Below, in pieces: positions 35,301 to 47,300 of a DNA stretch of 64,000 nt. Source of the DNA: Balanoglossus misakiensis. Lineage: Eukaryota > Hemichordata. A program made the position numbers and the translations under genes. The first letter of the stretch is position 1. Every line of letters starts with the position of its first letter. Where the stretch lies: contig CM082587.2 in NCBI GenBank assembly GCA_040954595.2, positions 3,472,001 through 3,536,000 on the forward strand, in the 5' to 3' direction. Below the pieces are notes generated by a model, which saw nothing but the letters and a program-made list of their open reading frames with translations, had not been told where the DNA came from and made no database searches.

Positions 35301-38300
35301 TGTGGCAAACCTGCCCACAGAGGTGGAAACCCTGTGCAACGCAGATCTGAGACCTGCCGGACTTCAGGACTGCAGCCTACCGGACTGCCCCGTACCATCA
35401 AATTACATTTGGCTCATTGGTGCTTATGGTCCGGTATGTACAGAGCAGTGCAGTGAAATTTTCTTCAGTCTTACCACTCCATGTGCCAGTTTCATTGGTT
35501 TGACAAAGGATGGAAAAAGATCGCAAAAGATTCACACCCGGGGCAGTTAATCTGATCAACTTACACAACAATACAGATAATTATTATGATAACGAGTGCC
35601 GATTGTTTTCACAAAATGACAGTAGGTCCACTGATACTCTATAATTACTTTCAGGAGAAAACTGATTTGGACTCGAACCTATGAAGCGTTTTTTAAACGT
35701 AACAATATGGCTATCCGCATTACCATGAGAAACTTCTTTAACAGTTAATTTTATTTCATTTCACGATACAGTGTTCAGTAACATGTGGTGGAGGAACACA
35801 GGTACAAGGACTGGCCTGCTACGACAGTACTCTCAACACTCTCGTCAATAACGACGTCTGCACAGCCAACCTAGGGGAAGCTCCAGAGCTACAGACTCGA
35901 GAATGCAACATTCAATCCTGTGGGCCGTCGAACACGTACCAGTTTGTTGTAGGAGCGTTTGGAGCTGTAAGTCTGCCCTTACCAGAAATGTTCTATAGAT
36001 CTCTATTGTATTCTATAGATTTTAACGTGTCTATAGAATTCCACAGAAAAAGGTTGAAAGATGTGGAGTATTCTGCTGTACTTTCACTCGCTTCGCCCGT
36101 GTAAGTACGGCCGCAGGAAACACCGAATCGCTCATGAAAATAACTTCCATAGGGCACAGATCACACGTAGAGGTCATGAAGTTCTGTCATAGCTGCATAT
36201 ACTGGCATAAGGGTAGACTTCATCATTTGACCGCTATTGAACCTCAATTTTACATCCACAGTGCAGCGTCACTTGCGGCGATGGAGTTCAAACTCGGAGT
36301 GTCACATGTGTCGATTTGTCCAATAATAATGTACCGGTTGATGGCACTAACTGTATTAACCAAGGTCTTACTGAACCATCAACCGTCCAAGCCTGTAATC
36401 TTGGAAATTGCCCAGTGACTGTAATCTATGAATTTTATACCAGTGAATATCAGGCTGTGAGTATGGCGGAGTCTCATCTGTGTCTTTTGATGTTTCGTAA
36501 GGTGGAAAGTCATGCACTGTGTTCTGTGTTGTCTACTAGTCACTCTCTCTGTTCATTTGGGGCAGAGTGGGTCAGTTTCACTGTGTTTACATTTTGGATT
36601 TTGCTGTTATAATGTTCTGCACTGTCAAGAACTTGATGTTGAATGTAGTATGTACATTGTTTCTATCTTCCTTCTTGCACCCTGTACATGTGTATCGTTG
36701 CTGTTTTTGTAGTTGGATAAAACTCTGGTTTTTGCCAGTTTTATTTCACAGTCCAGTAGCTTAGATGAATCCATGTTCAATACCCCCTGATATCTCTCAA
36801 TGTAGTGGGAACTTTGGAGTAATTTCACTCTCTTCTGTTAGAATCCTGATGTTGAATATTAAGTTTGTTGTTTCTATCTTTATTCTGCACCATGTGTCTT
36901 TTGGTGTCTCTGTAGTAGGATAGAATCCTGTCTCGAGTGAACTTTGTCTGTCAGTCCAATCTCTCTCATAGCACAATATCTTAGACCAAATGCAGTCACC
37001 ATCTTCAACACTTGCAATGATATTTCTTGACAGTGCACAGTAACCTGTGGAGATGGTGTTCAAATCAGAACAGTCTACTGTAGAGAAGTTGGTACAACCG
37101 CACCAGTATCGGATTCTCTGTGTACCCAGCAAGGTCTTGAGAAACCTGGAAATGTGCAGTTTTGTTCTCTGGGGGCTTGTCCCTCCACGACATACCAATT
37201 TGTTTCAGAGTCCTGGTCTGAAGTATGTCAATGATTACTCATCTTGTAGTCCTTAGGCTTTAGGTTTTAGCTTAGAAATATATAGACTATAGAATTCTAT
37301 AGATATCTATATCCCAAGTAAAAAAGTGCATGTATTTGTCAATTTGATTGCTTGAAACTCTCGCTGATTACAGTCATAGAGTGGCACATTGGCTTGTAAT
37401 CCACAGAGAAGACTTCAACCAGTATGGATGCAATGCTTTCACTCATCAGGGTTGCTGTCCAAAGTTAACTGGTGTCGCATCTATTAATTCCAAAGCTTTA
37501 ACCCTCTAACAATACCAACCTCAGCCAAGACATTTCTGTTCACATCTCTCAGAAGTAGATTTACTCTCAAGTATTGATGCAACTTTTTTCCTTTTTCTCC
37601 CTCAAACACAACAGTGCTCAGTGACATGTGGAGATGGTTTTCAAACAAGACCAGTATATTGCGTTCAAGTTGGTTCCACTACGCAAGTCTCAGACTCTCT
37701 GTGCACCCAGCAAGGCCTGACCAAACCCAGTGATGTACAGTCATGTTCCCTGCAAGCTTGCCCAACCACCGTGTACCAGTTTGTCCCAGGCAGCTGGTCT
37801 GAGGTATGTACTAAGACTATCCATAATCAAGCATAATTTATTTTTAGTTTATCCTTTTTTTATACCTGTTCATTGTGTTACCACAGTACATTGTAGCTGC
37901 CGTTACTTTTGAAAGTGATGATCCTAACATGACCTGTAGCTGCAGGCATTTTTCATAAATATGAGTGCGCAATCTGGAAACGTAAACAAACATGTTGGTA
38001 TGGAGATAGATAGCTTTCAAGGAGAAAGTATATGATTATTAATCATTGTACAGAAACTTATTTTTATTTCATTGAACTGCTGATCTTGTCTTACATGCAT
38101 GAGTTTCCCTACCAACTTGCGTGTACATTTACATGCAGTATCCCTGCCAACTTCAAGCAATTTCACTGTAGTTCCTTCCCCTGCTGACTTACACTGTTCA
38201 GGCTATCCCATGCCTCCACGCAGTTTCCCTTCTGACTTGTGCAGCTGGGAGTTCATATCCCAGTAGAACAGTTAACATTTTTACACCCTTCCCCACATGG

Positions 38301-41300
38301 TACATCATACGCTATCCATACTCTTGACTCCAATGTGGCATTTCCTCAGTTTATACATGTGCATGCATGCTCTGTACTGAGATATTGCTTACCCCTGTGC
38401 ATGCATGCTTCGCAGCGCAACTGAAAAAGGGTCTTATGTCCTTCAGTATTTAACATGCATGTTTTTTAACATGGTCTGTTGGACTGACTGCAAGCTTTGC
38501 AGAAGTGGCATTTGCTATAGTCGTGCTCTATAACTGCCTTTTAGCTGCCAGTTAAATTTGCATGGCTGCGTTGACCTGCGTGTCAGCCCATGGCTCCCAG
38601 CACAACTTGCCAGACAGCAAGCCTCTCTGTCTCTCTCTCATGTGGCAATGTTGTTTTTCAAATGACGACATCACGCACATTTTTGCAACAAATCACACAG
38701 TGCAGTGTGACCTGCGGACGCGGCTACCAGTTCAGAGACGTCGACTGCAGGGAGACTGCGTCCGGCGAGATCGTAAGCGATACTCTGTGCGTCACGCAAG
38801 GCCTGGTGAAGCCTGCTCCCTTGCAGGTCTGCGACTTGGAACCGTGCGCCTACGAATACTACACGGGAAACTGGCAACAAGTATGTAGGACACGCTTGGC
38901 ATGCACCATGCGAAAGACTGTGCTTACAAATACACTGTACACGGCTGCAGCTTGTGAAATTGCTTTACAGCAAATTTTCAAGTAAAGAGTCATAGTTATA
39001 GTTGCGCTGGCGTCAGATGCATTTGGAAGTACCAATTATTCAGTACCTACCATAAAAACTCAATTAATGCAGTCTTATAATACAGCCTCCTCTCATACGG
39101 TAATTCAACCAACCAATTTTTTTTATTCTTACCTTCCCACTTTTTAAACAGTGCACAGTAACATGCGGTGGTGGAACTCAGTCGAGAGTGGTCTACTGCA
39201 CTGCTATTAGTTCTGGAGGGGCAACTTCGGTGGCTGATTCCCTCTGCATCCAGCAAGGTCTGGTCAAGCCGTCTGAGGTGCAGAGTTGTAATACCCAGTC
39301 CTGTCCCGTGGTGGAGACGTACACTTACTTTGCAGGAAACTGGGGAGAGGTGAGTTCTGAGATTTCAATTGCCCTGATTTTGTCGTCAATCCTTACTCAT
39401 TTTATATATCAGTGTTATTAAGGTTATCCACACTTCAGAAAGTGTAGTCATTTGTAGTATAGGCAGTGGAAATTCTGCAGAGTTCTCATAATGTTTATAA
39501 ACTTGTCTATTGCAGTGTTCTGTCACCTGTGGTAACGGAGTGCAGACCAGACAAGCTGTGTGCTTCCGTCTGTCAGATTCTCAAATAGTCGCAGATAGTT
39601 TCTGTGAAGTGGCTGGAAATCAGAGACCTGTCACATCCCAGTTATGTCAGCTTAACGCCTGTCCTGTTGGAACGTATGAATATTACACTGGACCATTTGG
39701 AGCGGTAAGTTGGGGTTATTATTCTTTGAAACTGGACAGATGTACAGTATGTGCAAGAGAAGGTAGGAAAGATGAGATTTTTCTTCTTGGCTCCTCGTTT
39801 GTCAAAGATTGGTAGACAGATTATGTCCAAAATTCATAGTGTAATTATAATAAATAATATTGTCTTTTGTTCCAGTGTTCCGAGCCATGTGGTACAGGTG
39901 TTCAGACCAGAACTGTCTACTGTGTAAGAGTCGGGGAAACAACTCAAGTTGCTCAGAGCCTTTGCATTGGCCAGGGATTAGTTCAACCTGATACAGCTCA
40001 GGCCTGCAATACAGATCCTTGCACCTCATATGCTTTTGATGTTGGAACATGGGGACAGGTAGGTGTGATTAAAAACACTGTATGAATACTTTTCGTCATG
40101 AAAATGGTCAATAATCACCTGAATGGATACTAGATAGAATGTGATGCAGTTGGGTCATTTTGACAACTTTCTTGAATTACTTGTTAAGTCTGGCAAAGTG
40201 CTGTTCGGTATGTGGCTGAGAATGATGACATGTTTTGAGACCAGATCCAACACGGCTGTTGCCATGTGTGTATTGGGTATGCGATTGAAAGTTTCCCTTT
40301 GAAGCGAAGCATGAATGTACAGGCATTCTTAATAACCAGTTGATTGTTTCAGAAAACAATTCAGGAAAATGTTCTCACACATGTTTTCTATTCGACCCAG
40401 TGTTCGTCCACTTGCGGCTCCGGAACTCAGACAAGAAATGTCATCTGTATTGACACTGTGTCCGGCGCAGCAGTGGACATGTCAATTTGCATTAACGCTG
40501 GTTTACAAATGCCAGGCACAGTACAACAGTGTCCTGACCTGTCACCATGCCCAGTTTATGACTTTGTAACAGGACAGTGGGGAGAGGTGAGCGTTTTTTT
40601 TTCATAGCTTCAAATAGCGTCCGTATGCTTTTTCACAGAAGTTAATTTCAAACATTGATGAGCGACTACCAGACTAATCATAATTGTTTGTTTTATTTTT
40701 CGCACCTCTCTTTTCATGACGTTCAATTGCACTTGTATAATGTTGTTCAAACTGTAAATTAATGAAAGCTATCCTGAAACGTTTGATGCAGTGTTCGTCC
40801 ACTTGCGATTCCGGAAACCAGACCAGGACGGTCACTTGCGTTGACTCTGTGACCAGCACAGAGGTTGACATGGCACTTTGCATGAATGAAAGTCTGCAAA
40901 TGCCAAACACAGTACAGGAATGCCCAGACTTGTCGCCATGCCCAGTCTATGACTTTGTTCCAGAAGAGTGGGGAAGTGTATGTACAGATTTACAAATGTG
41001 ATGTAACCGTAATAGACTTCAGTAGAGTTTCCTTGTCAAAAATGTATCTTTCTCTTTCATATAAATATAAAGATTAAATTTGTTCCTCATATTTAAATTC
41101 TTAATATTCTTGTTTAAATATTATAATTATATATGTCATTTCTTGTATATGTGACGTAATGTGAGTTTTAACATCAATGTTCAATAACTTCAACCACTGA
41201 AATAATCTGTCTATAAAGTGTCTTCTTGTTGATATAAATGTCAAAAAGTAATCTACTTAATTTGCTAGCAACTTTGCCATATTGGACCCTATATCTGCAG

Positions 41301-44300
41301 CCACAGATGATGGGAAGACATCCACCCTTTTAACAATTATTCCAACATTTCTTAAGTTGATTTTGAATCAGTTATGTACATGTTAGTTACCAGAATTTGC
41401 CATACTTAAACAATTCTATACTTCGGAACACTCGTTTTCAGTTGTTTTGTTTTTCCATCTCTGTTCAGTGTTCAGCAACTTGCGGTGAGGGAATCCGCTT
41501 CCGTTCTGTTCTGTGTGTGGACCAAGCTAACGCCAATCAAGTGGTCGACAACAGTCTTTGTGTTGCGGCTGGATTAGTGGCACCAGATGCTCAAGAAGCT
41601 TGTAATATCCAATCTTGCGAAGGTGGTGATGTGTAAGTTTTATTCTTTTGTTTTATAAACATATGTTTTATATGTTTTGTCATTCTTACCTACTTTTGGA
41701 ACTTCTCTGCCGCATTAAAAGTTGACAATCATACAATTATCTGCAAATGAAATGCTGTGTCTTGTACGTTCCGAAACAGGTACCTCTTCATTACGAGTTC
41801 TTGGGGTGATTGCGAGTGTTCCACCAGCCTGCAGAGGAGGTTGGTGAGATGTTTCAGGATTACAGTCACTCAGCTCTTTGCCGCTGATGATGCTGCCTGT
41901 GAAGCCCTGAATCAGATCAAGCCGGACGATACACAAGCGTGCATCCCTGACAGCTCTTGCGGAGTGTGGAGAACTGCTGAATGGGATGAGGTGAGTACAG
42001 ATGTGTGGTGTTTACAGATCCTAGTCTGATACTCAGATGTCGTCAATATGGTACCCTTTTTTCCAAACTGATTAAAGGTATACGGTCACCTATGGAAAAT
42101 TAGCTATAGTTACCATGGCAAAATCAGATCTAGCCAATCACATATTTTCAGTGGGTGGCACACGTGAAAAAAAGAGCCCCACCATATGTTCTTTAGAACC
42201 CTCAAATACTCCATTTCAGCCATATATGGGCGTATGTAAATTGGAGGTGACTGTATACCTTTAAGGCATGATTTGACTGTCCCAATATGTCACCAATTAT
42301 TTCAATTCTGCGATTGCTCTTGTTTCCAGTGTTCTGTCACCTGTGGCGTTGGCACTCAAAGGAGGAGCGTGTTCTGTGTTGCGGCAAATAATCAATTTAC
42401 CATCTTGCCTGAAGAGCTTTGTCCTGCAGAGAGACCTGCAGTTGTCCAGGAATGTGACACTGGTGTGCAGTGTGAGAAAGCGTAAGTTAATTAGCGCAAG
42501 ATTTATCACTGCAATTTCCATTGTACAATTGTTCAGCATGTGGTTTTATCCAGGCATCTTGCCATGATTACAGTACAGATGTGGAGGTAAAGGGAATTTC
42601 AAATGGGCTTTGCTCTGTGCTTTATATCATGTTTTGCCATGAAAAAGAGGTCCTCATATTATTCAAAATCAAAACTCCTGACCAAGATGGTGAATTTGCT
42701 AGGGTTTGGAAATGCAAGCAAGTGAACTATGTGTACATGGTGACAACGTCACTGTATCATCTTTCCCTCTAACACAGCCACTACTGGTTAACGGAACCCT
42801 GGTCTGAGTGTTCAACCACTTGTGGCGATGGCGTCAGGACTCGGGAGACCAGCTGTTACACTCTGAATGGAGTGATCAGACAGGTCGATAACTCCTTCTG
42901 TGATGCCGCCGAGGAACCGGACAAAACCGAAACGTGCAATCTGCGACCGTGCCAGGGAGTTTGGGTGGCACATCCATGGACACTGGTGAGTGTGGATCGA
43001 TCACCCCTTTCTGTATCTTATTCTTTCAGTGCCAGTCCAGATTCTTTCATACAAGCTTCCACACTGACTTGCCGCGCCAATGGGGTTGCCACCTGCTGCT
43101 TGATCCAGGGTTCATTTAAATATTATTTAAGCTTTGTTTGTTGATATTTTTGTCTTCGTGTTGTTACCTGTACATTGTAGTGCTCTGTGACCTGTGGCGG
43201 TGGAACCCAGACCCGTGAGATAGATTGTCGTTTGGCCAAAGATGCAACTGAATCTGTAGACGTGTCAAGCTGTGTGGAGGAAGATTCACCTCCTGTTGAA
43301 CGGGAATGCAATGATGGACCATGCCCCAGTCCATACAGTGAGTATAGTATGCCAGCTTTCAGTTTGAATTCACAGATGGGCACTTGAAAAACACTCACAA
43401 AATTGTAATAATTTTTTCAATTCCCATGTGTTCATATAAGGTAGTATCTGCATCTCATAAATTATTTACATATCTAATACTCAAGGAACCCGGATAACTT
43501 TGGGTTTGTATTGGAAAGTGATCAGGATGAGGCCAAAAACCAGTATGATATATATGCATGTACTTATTATGACGAAATGGGAGCACAGTGTCCCCTGACA
43601 CTATTTTCTCTACTTTCAGATTGTGGCAACACCTTCTTCACTGAGACTGGTACAATTCTGTCACCTCAGTTCCCCGGTTATTACCCACCAGACGTGGAGT
43701 GCCTAAATACCATTACACTCCGACCTGAAGAACGGGTACAACTTGGCGACGACACGCAGCATTTTGAGATCGAGTTCTCTGAGTTCTATCTGGAAGAAGC
43801 AGCGGACTGCAGATATGATTACGTTGAGGTATGCAATCCTAAATTACAACGAAGCCCATCATGAGAGAAAAATACTTTTAAAAAAAATAGTCAAAAGTTA
43901 GAGTTACTGGAGCTTGAACATCACTGGTATTTACACAATGTGATGCTTGCCCGTGAACAGCAAATATGTCAGTAAAATCAAACTGCGGCATTTGTCTTTT
44001 TTTTTCCTCACTGTTCACAGATAATAGATGTCCTCACAAATACTCACGAGAAACTCTGCGGGGATCTGGATGAGCTTCCATACACATACGTCTCACAAGG
44101 TGACCACGTGGAGGTCAACTTTGTCAGCGATGCGACTGTTGCCAACGCCGGTTTCCTAGCAACCTGGAGGAGAGTAGCCGATGCTGTTCCATCGTACAGA
44201 GCTGGTGATTGGTCAGAGGTATGATATAAAGACTGTCGTAATTTTGATCAGACTTGCACAGCACATGAGTATAAAAGTTTATGTTTGGTGGCTTTGGTGG

Positions 44301-47300
44301 AAATATTTTTTATGTGCTTCTATCGTTTTGGGTGAACATAATTTTAGTGGAGTGGAAATTACTCTAGTGTGATTCTAATTTCTACCATTTTGGTGACTGG
44401 AATTAATTTCAATGTACCTCCGTAGTGTTCTGCTGTCTGTGGTGAAGGTGAGCAGAGGAGACCTGTAACATGCATTCTCAGAGGCCTTGCAGTTCCTGCA
44501 GCAGAATGCGAAAGACTTGCTTTAGAAAGACCAGCAGACAGACAGCCTTGTCCGGAAACACCCACTTGTCCACCATACAGTAAGTTCTGCTGTGATTTGA
44601 GCACACAAACTCAGATTATGAAATTGAAGGAGTGAGATCTATTTATCATGTAAGACATGACTTGAGAATGTTTAAGATCTTACCTGGCTAACCCTGGCTT
44701 TTCCTAACTTCGATAACCATGTTGTCTTCTTTCCTTGTGCCAATCCAGCTGATGTATGCGATGACTTGATACTGACGACAGGATCTCAGATTTATTCTCC
44801 CGGATACCCAGCCAACTATGCTCCAGATTCAGACTGCACGACGCACATCCGGAATCCAGATGGCTGTGTCAGGATCACATTTACTGACCTGGCTATAATG
44901 GGAGGTCCAGGATGCTCTGATGACTTTGTTGAGGTTGGTGGTAGTGTAATGTGTTGCGAAAAAGTAGTCTTTGCCCATGGCTTGTTTGTGTGTGTTACTG
45001 TGTCTCTGTCAGTCTGTCTGTCTGTCTGTCTGTCTGTCCTCCTACACATAAATTTCAATGTCAAAAAAGAAGAAAACTTACAGACCAATAAACAACTTTT
45101 TCAGCTTAGACATTTTAGCAGCCCCATATGTACATAATTATATAACTGCATAATATGTGATATACATGTACATGTATATCAGTACGTAAATACATATAGA
45201 TCTTTACTGTTTCATCTTCTTTTAATTAAAATCCTTCCGTCAACACATTCTTTCTTGATATCAGGTAAATGATGAGATCGTCCCTTCATTAACAAGAAGA
45301 TATTGCGGAACTCCAAGAGAGATGCCCGTCTGGCAATCATTGAATGACAACACAACAGTGACCGTAACATTCCATAGCAACGCTGAACAGGAAAACAGGG
45401 GATTCTCTGCCGATGTGGAGTTTATAGATTGTGTTCAATATGTTTGGGTGACTGGGCCATGGACACCTGTAAGTATCCTTTTCATTGTGTGAAACTGATT
45501 GAAATAATGCAAAGCTGAATGGGTGCGACAGCCGCCCGCTTCTCGCAACACTGACCAAAAAATGTTGGTCACTCGCATCGTGTAAAGATATGTTTCAATT
45601 CTGAATGCCACCTTATGTCTCACTGTATGTGTGTTTGAGTCCAGGTCACAAACACACAAACCTATGCACTACAACCATTCATCACAAATTTCGTACTTAT
45701 ACCCCATCATCGCAGAGGAGACAGCTAGAAGTACAGATTTATCGGTATTTAATAACTGGTTTAATTATCTTTCATGTTGTGTACATGACAGTGCTATCTT
45801 CCGTGTGGTAATGCTACAAGATCACGCACAGTGGAGTGCATCAACACAGCCACAAACCAAGTGGTCGATGGCTTGTTATGTCCGTCAGAAGTACCTGACG
45901 ATGAAGAAGAGTGCCGCCTTCCACCTTGTTCAGGTAAGGAGTTTTTCATTTCCAGCTCCACCAATGTTCAGTGAGACAGTGAAACAGTCGCCCCCGTCCC
46001 TGGCTGTCGTACTGTGCAATGTAGTGACCATCCTTTTAAATTGCAGGAGTTGCTCGTTCATATGCGGTGTATGAGACCGTGAACACATACCAGTAGATGC
46101 ACATACATGTAAACAATGTTATTGTATTCTTGCAGATTGTAATGAGGTCATCACGGAGCCAGATGTATTCATCCGTTCACCCAACTTCCCAAATCTGTAC
46201 CCCAACAATGACTTGTGTCGAATATCGATTACTAACCCGAATCCAGAGGGTTGTGTCCGTCTTATTTTCCTCAACTTTGACGTCCAGGGAGGAAGAGAGG
46301 AGGGAGTGTGTGACACAGACAAGCTTGAGGTGAGTGATGTTGTAATTCGGAGTGAGACAAGACCACTGACATTAAGTGTTGTGATATGAGCTGATCAAGA
46401 AATATAGAACACTGAATTTTAAATTCAGATTTTATTTTGTGTCAAAGTCATACCAGTCCTGTGATATATTCTCAGTGCAATCTAAAACATTGCTCAGCCA
46501 AAATACAAATACAAGATCATGGTTATGTGACTGTATTTTGACATGTCCAGGTTAATGAATAGGAAAAATAACCGATGAAGCACAGTTGACAATATTTTAA
46601 TTTTAAATTTTAATTATCATTTGAATTTTAATTCTCATAGATATTGGATGTAGGCAACGAAGACAGTGGTTTTATCCCTCTGTGCGGATCCCGACTACCG
46701 CCATCGTACAAATCAGCAATGTCTATGCTTTTCATGACTTTTGAAACTGACCAGGATGTCGCCGGCCGGGGATATGAAATGTATGTCAAGTTCGAAGCGT
46801 GCTCAACCATGGAGTACACTGTTGGAGACTGGAGTGATGTGAGTTTGCAGTTCCTTTATGAAAAAAAAAGTGTTTTATAGAATTCAATTGGATTCAATTA
46901 TGAGCAGTAAAATATTATCCTGTGGTCAAAGTGTTTAATTGATCTTTTGTCCTACTCCAGTGTGATGCTGCATGTGATGGGGGAACCCGATACAGAGATG
47001 TTGCCTGTGTGGACACTTCCACTGGTCAAGAAGTACCACTTGACATGTGTCCCGGACCCAGACCACCAAACTCTGAACCATGCAATCTTCAGCCATGTGA
47101 ACGTGAGTCTCTCTTAATTACCGTTCACTTTGTGCCACTCTGTTATGACGACATCACTCAGGTTTCTGTTCTTATAGTTTCTGACCGAGCAATTCTGATA
47201 TTCAGTAACCCTGGAATATATTCTTCACCTTGTAGCAATTGAATGTAACGCAGAAATCATGACGTCAGGCGGACTTTTTCAAACGCCCAATTATCCAGTC

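Larger units (their letters stand above)
35214..43337 (+). other. TSP1-only array of the ADAMTS-like gene (exons 13-28)
   Basis: Exons: 35214-35433, 35772-35966, 36262-36456, 37034-37222, 37615-37803, 38701-38880, 39152-39349, 39516-39704, 39876-40058, 40401-40586, 40792-40977, 41469-41632, 41780-41990, 42330-42481, 42778-42985, 43181-43337. Each encodes about 60-70 residues of thrombospondin type 1 repeat, with six cysteines and a CSVTCG, CTVTCG or CSATCG start. Introns fall just before that first cysteine, so the W-G-E or W-S-E lead of each repeat ends the preceding exon. Exons 14-23 are phase 0 on both sides and could be skipped or copied without a frameshift. Exon 25 is divergent (S-W-G-D-C-E-C). 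CSVTCG fits the protein O-fucosylation consensus CxxS/TCG. Confidence 0.85.

Noticed and set aside
41469-43337. Boundary between two separate genes (protease-TSP1 and CUB-TSP1)
   Set aside because: Exon phases match across the region, and there is no signal peptide, start context or stop. One gene is simpler, though not proven.
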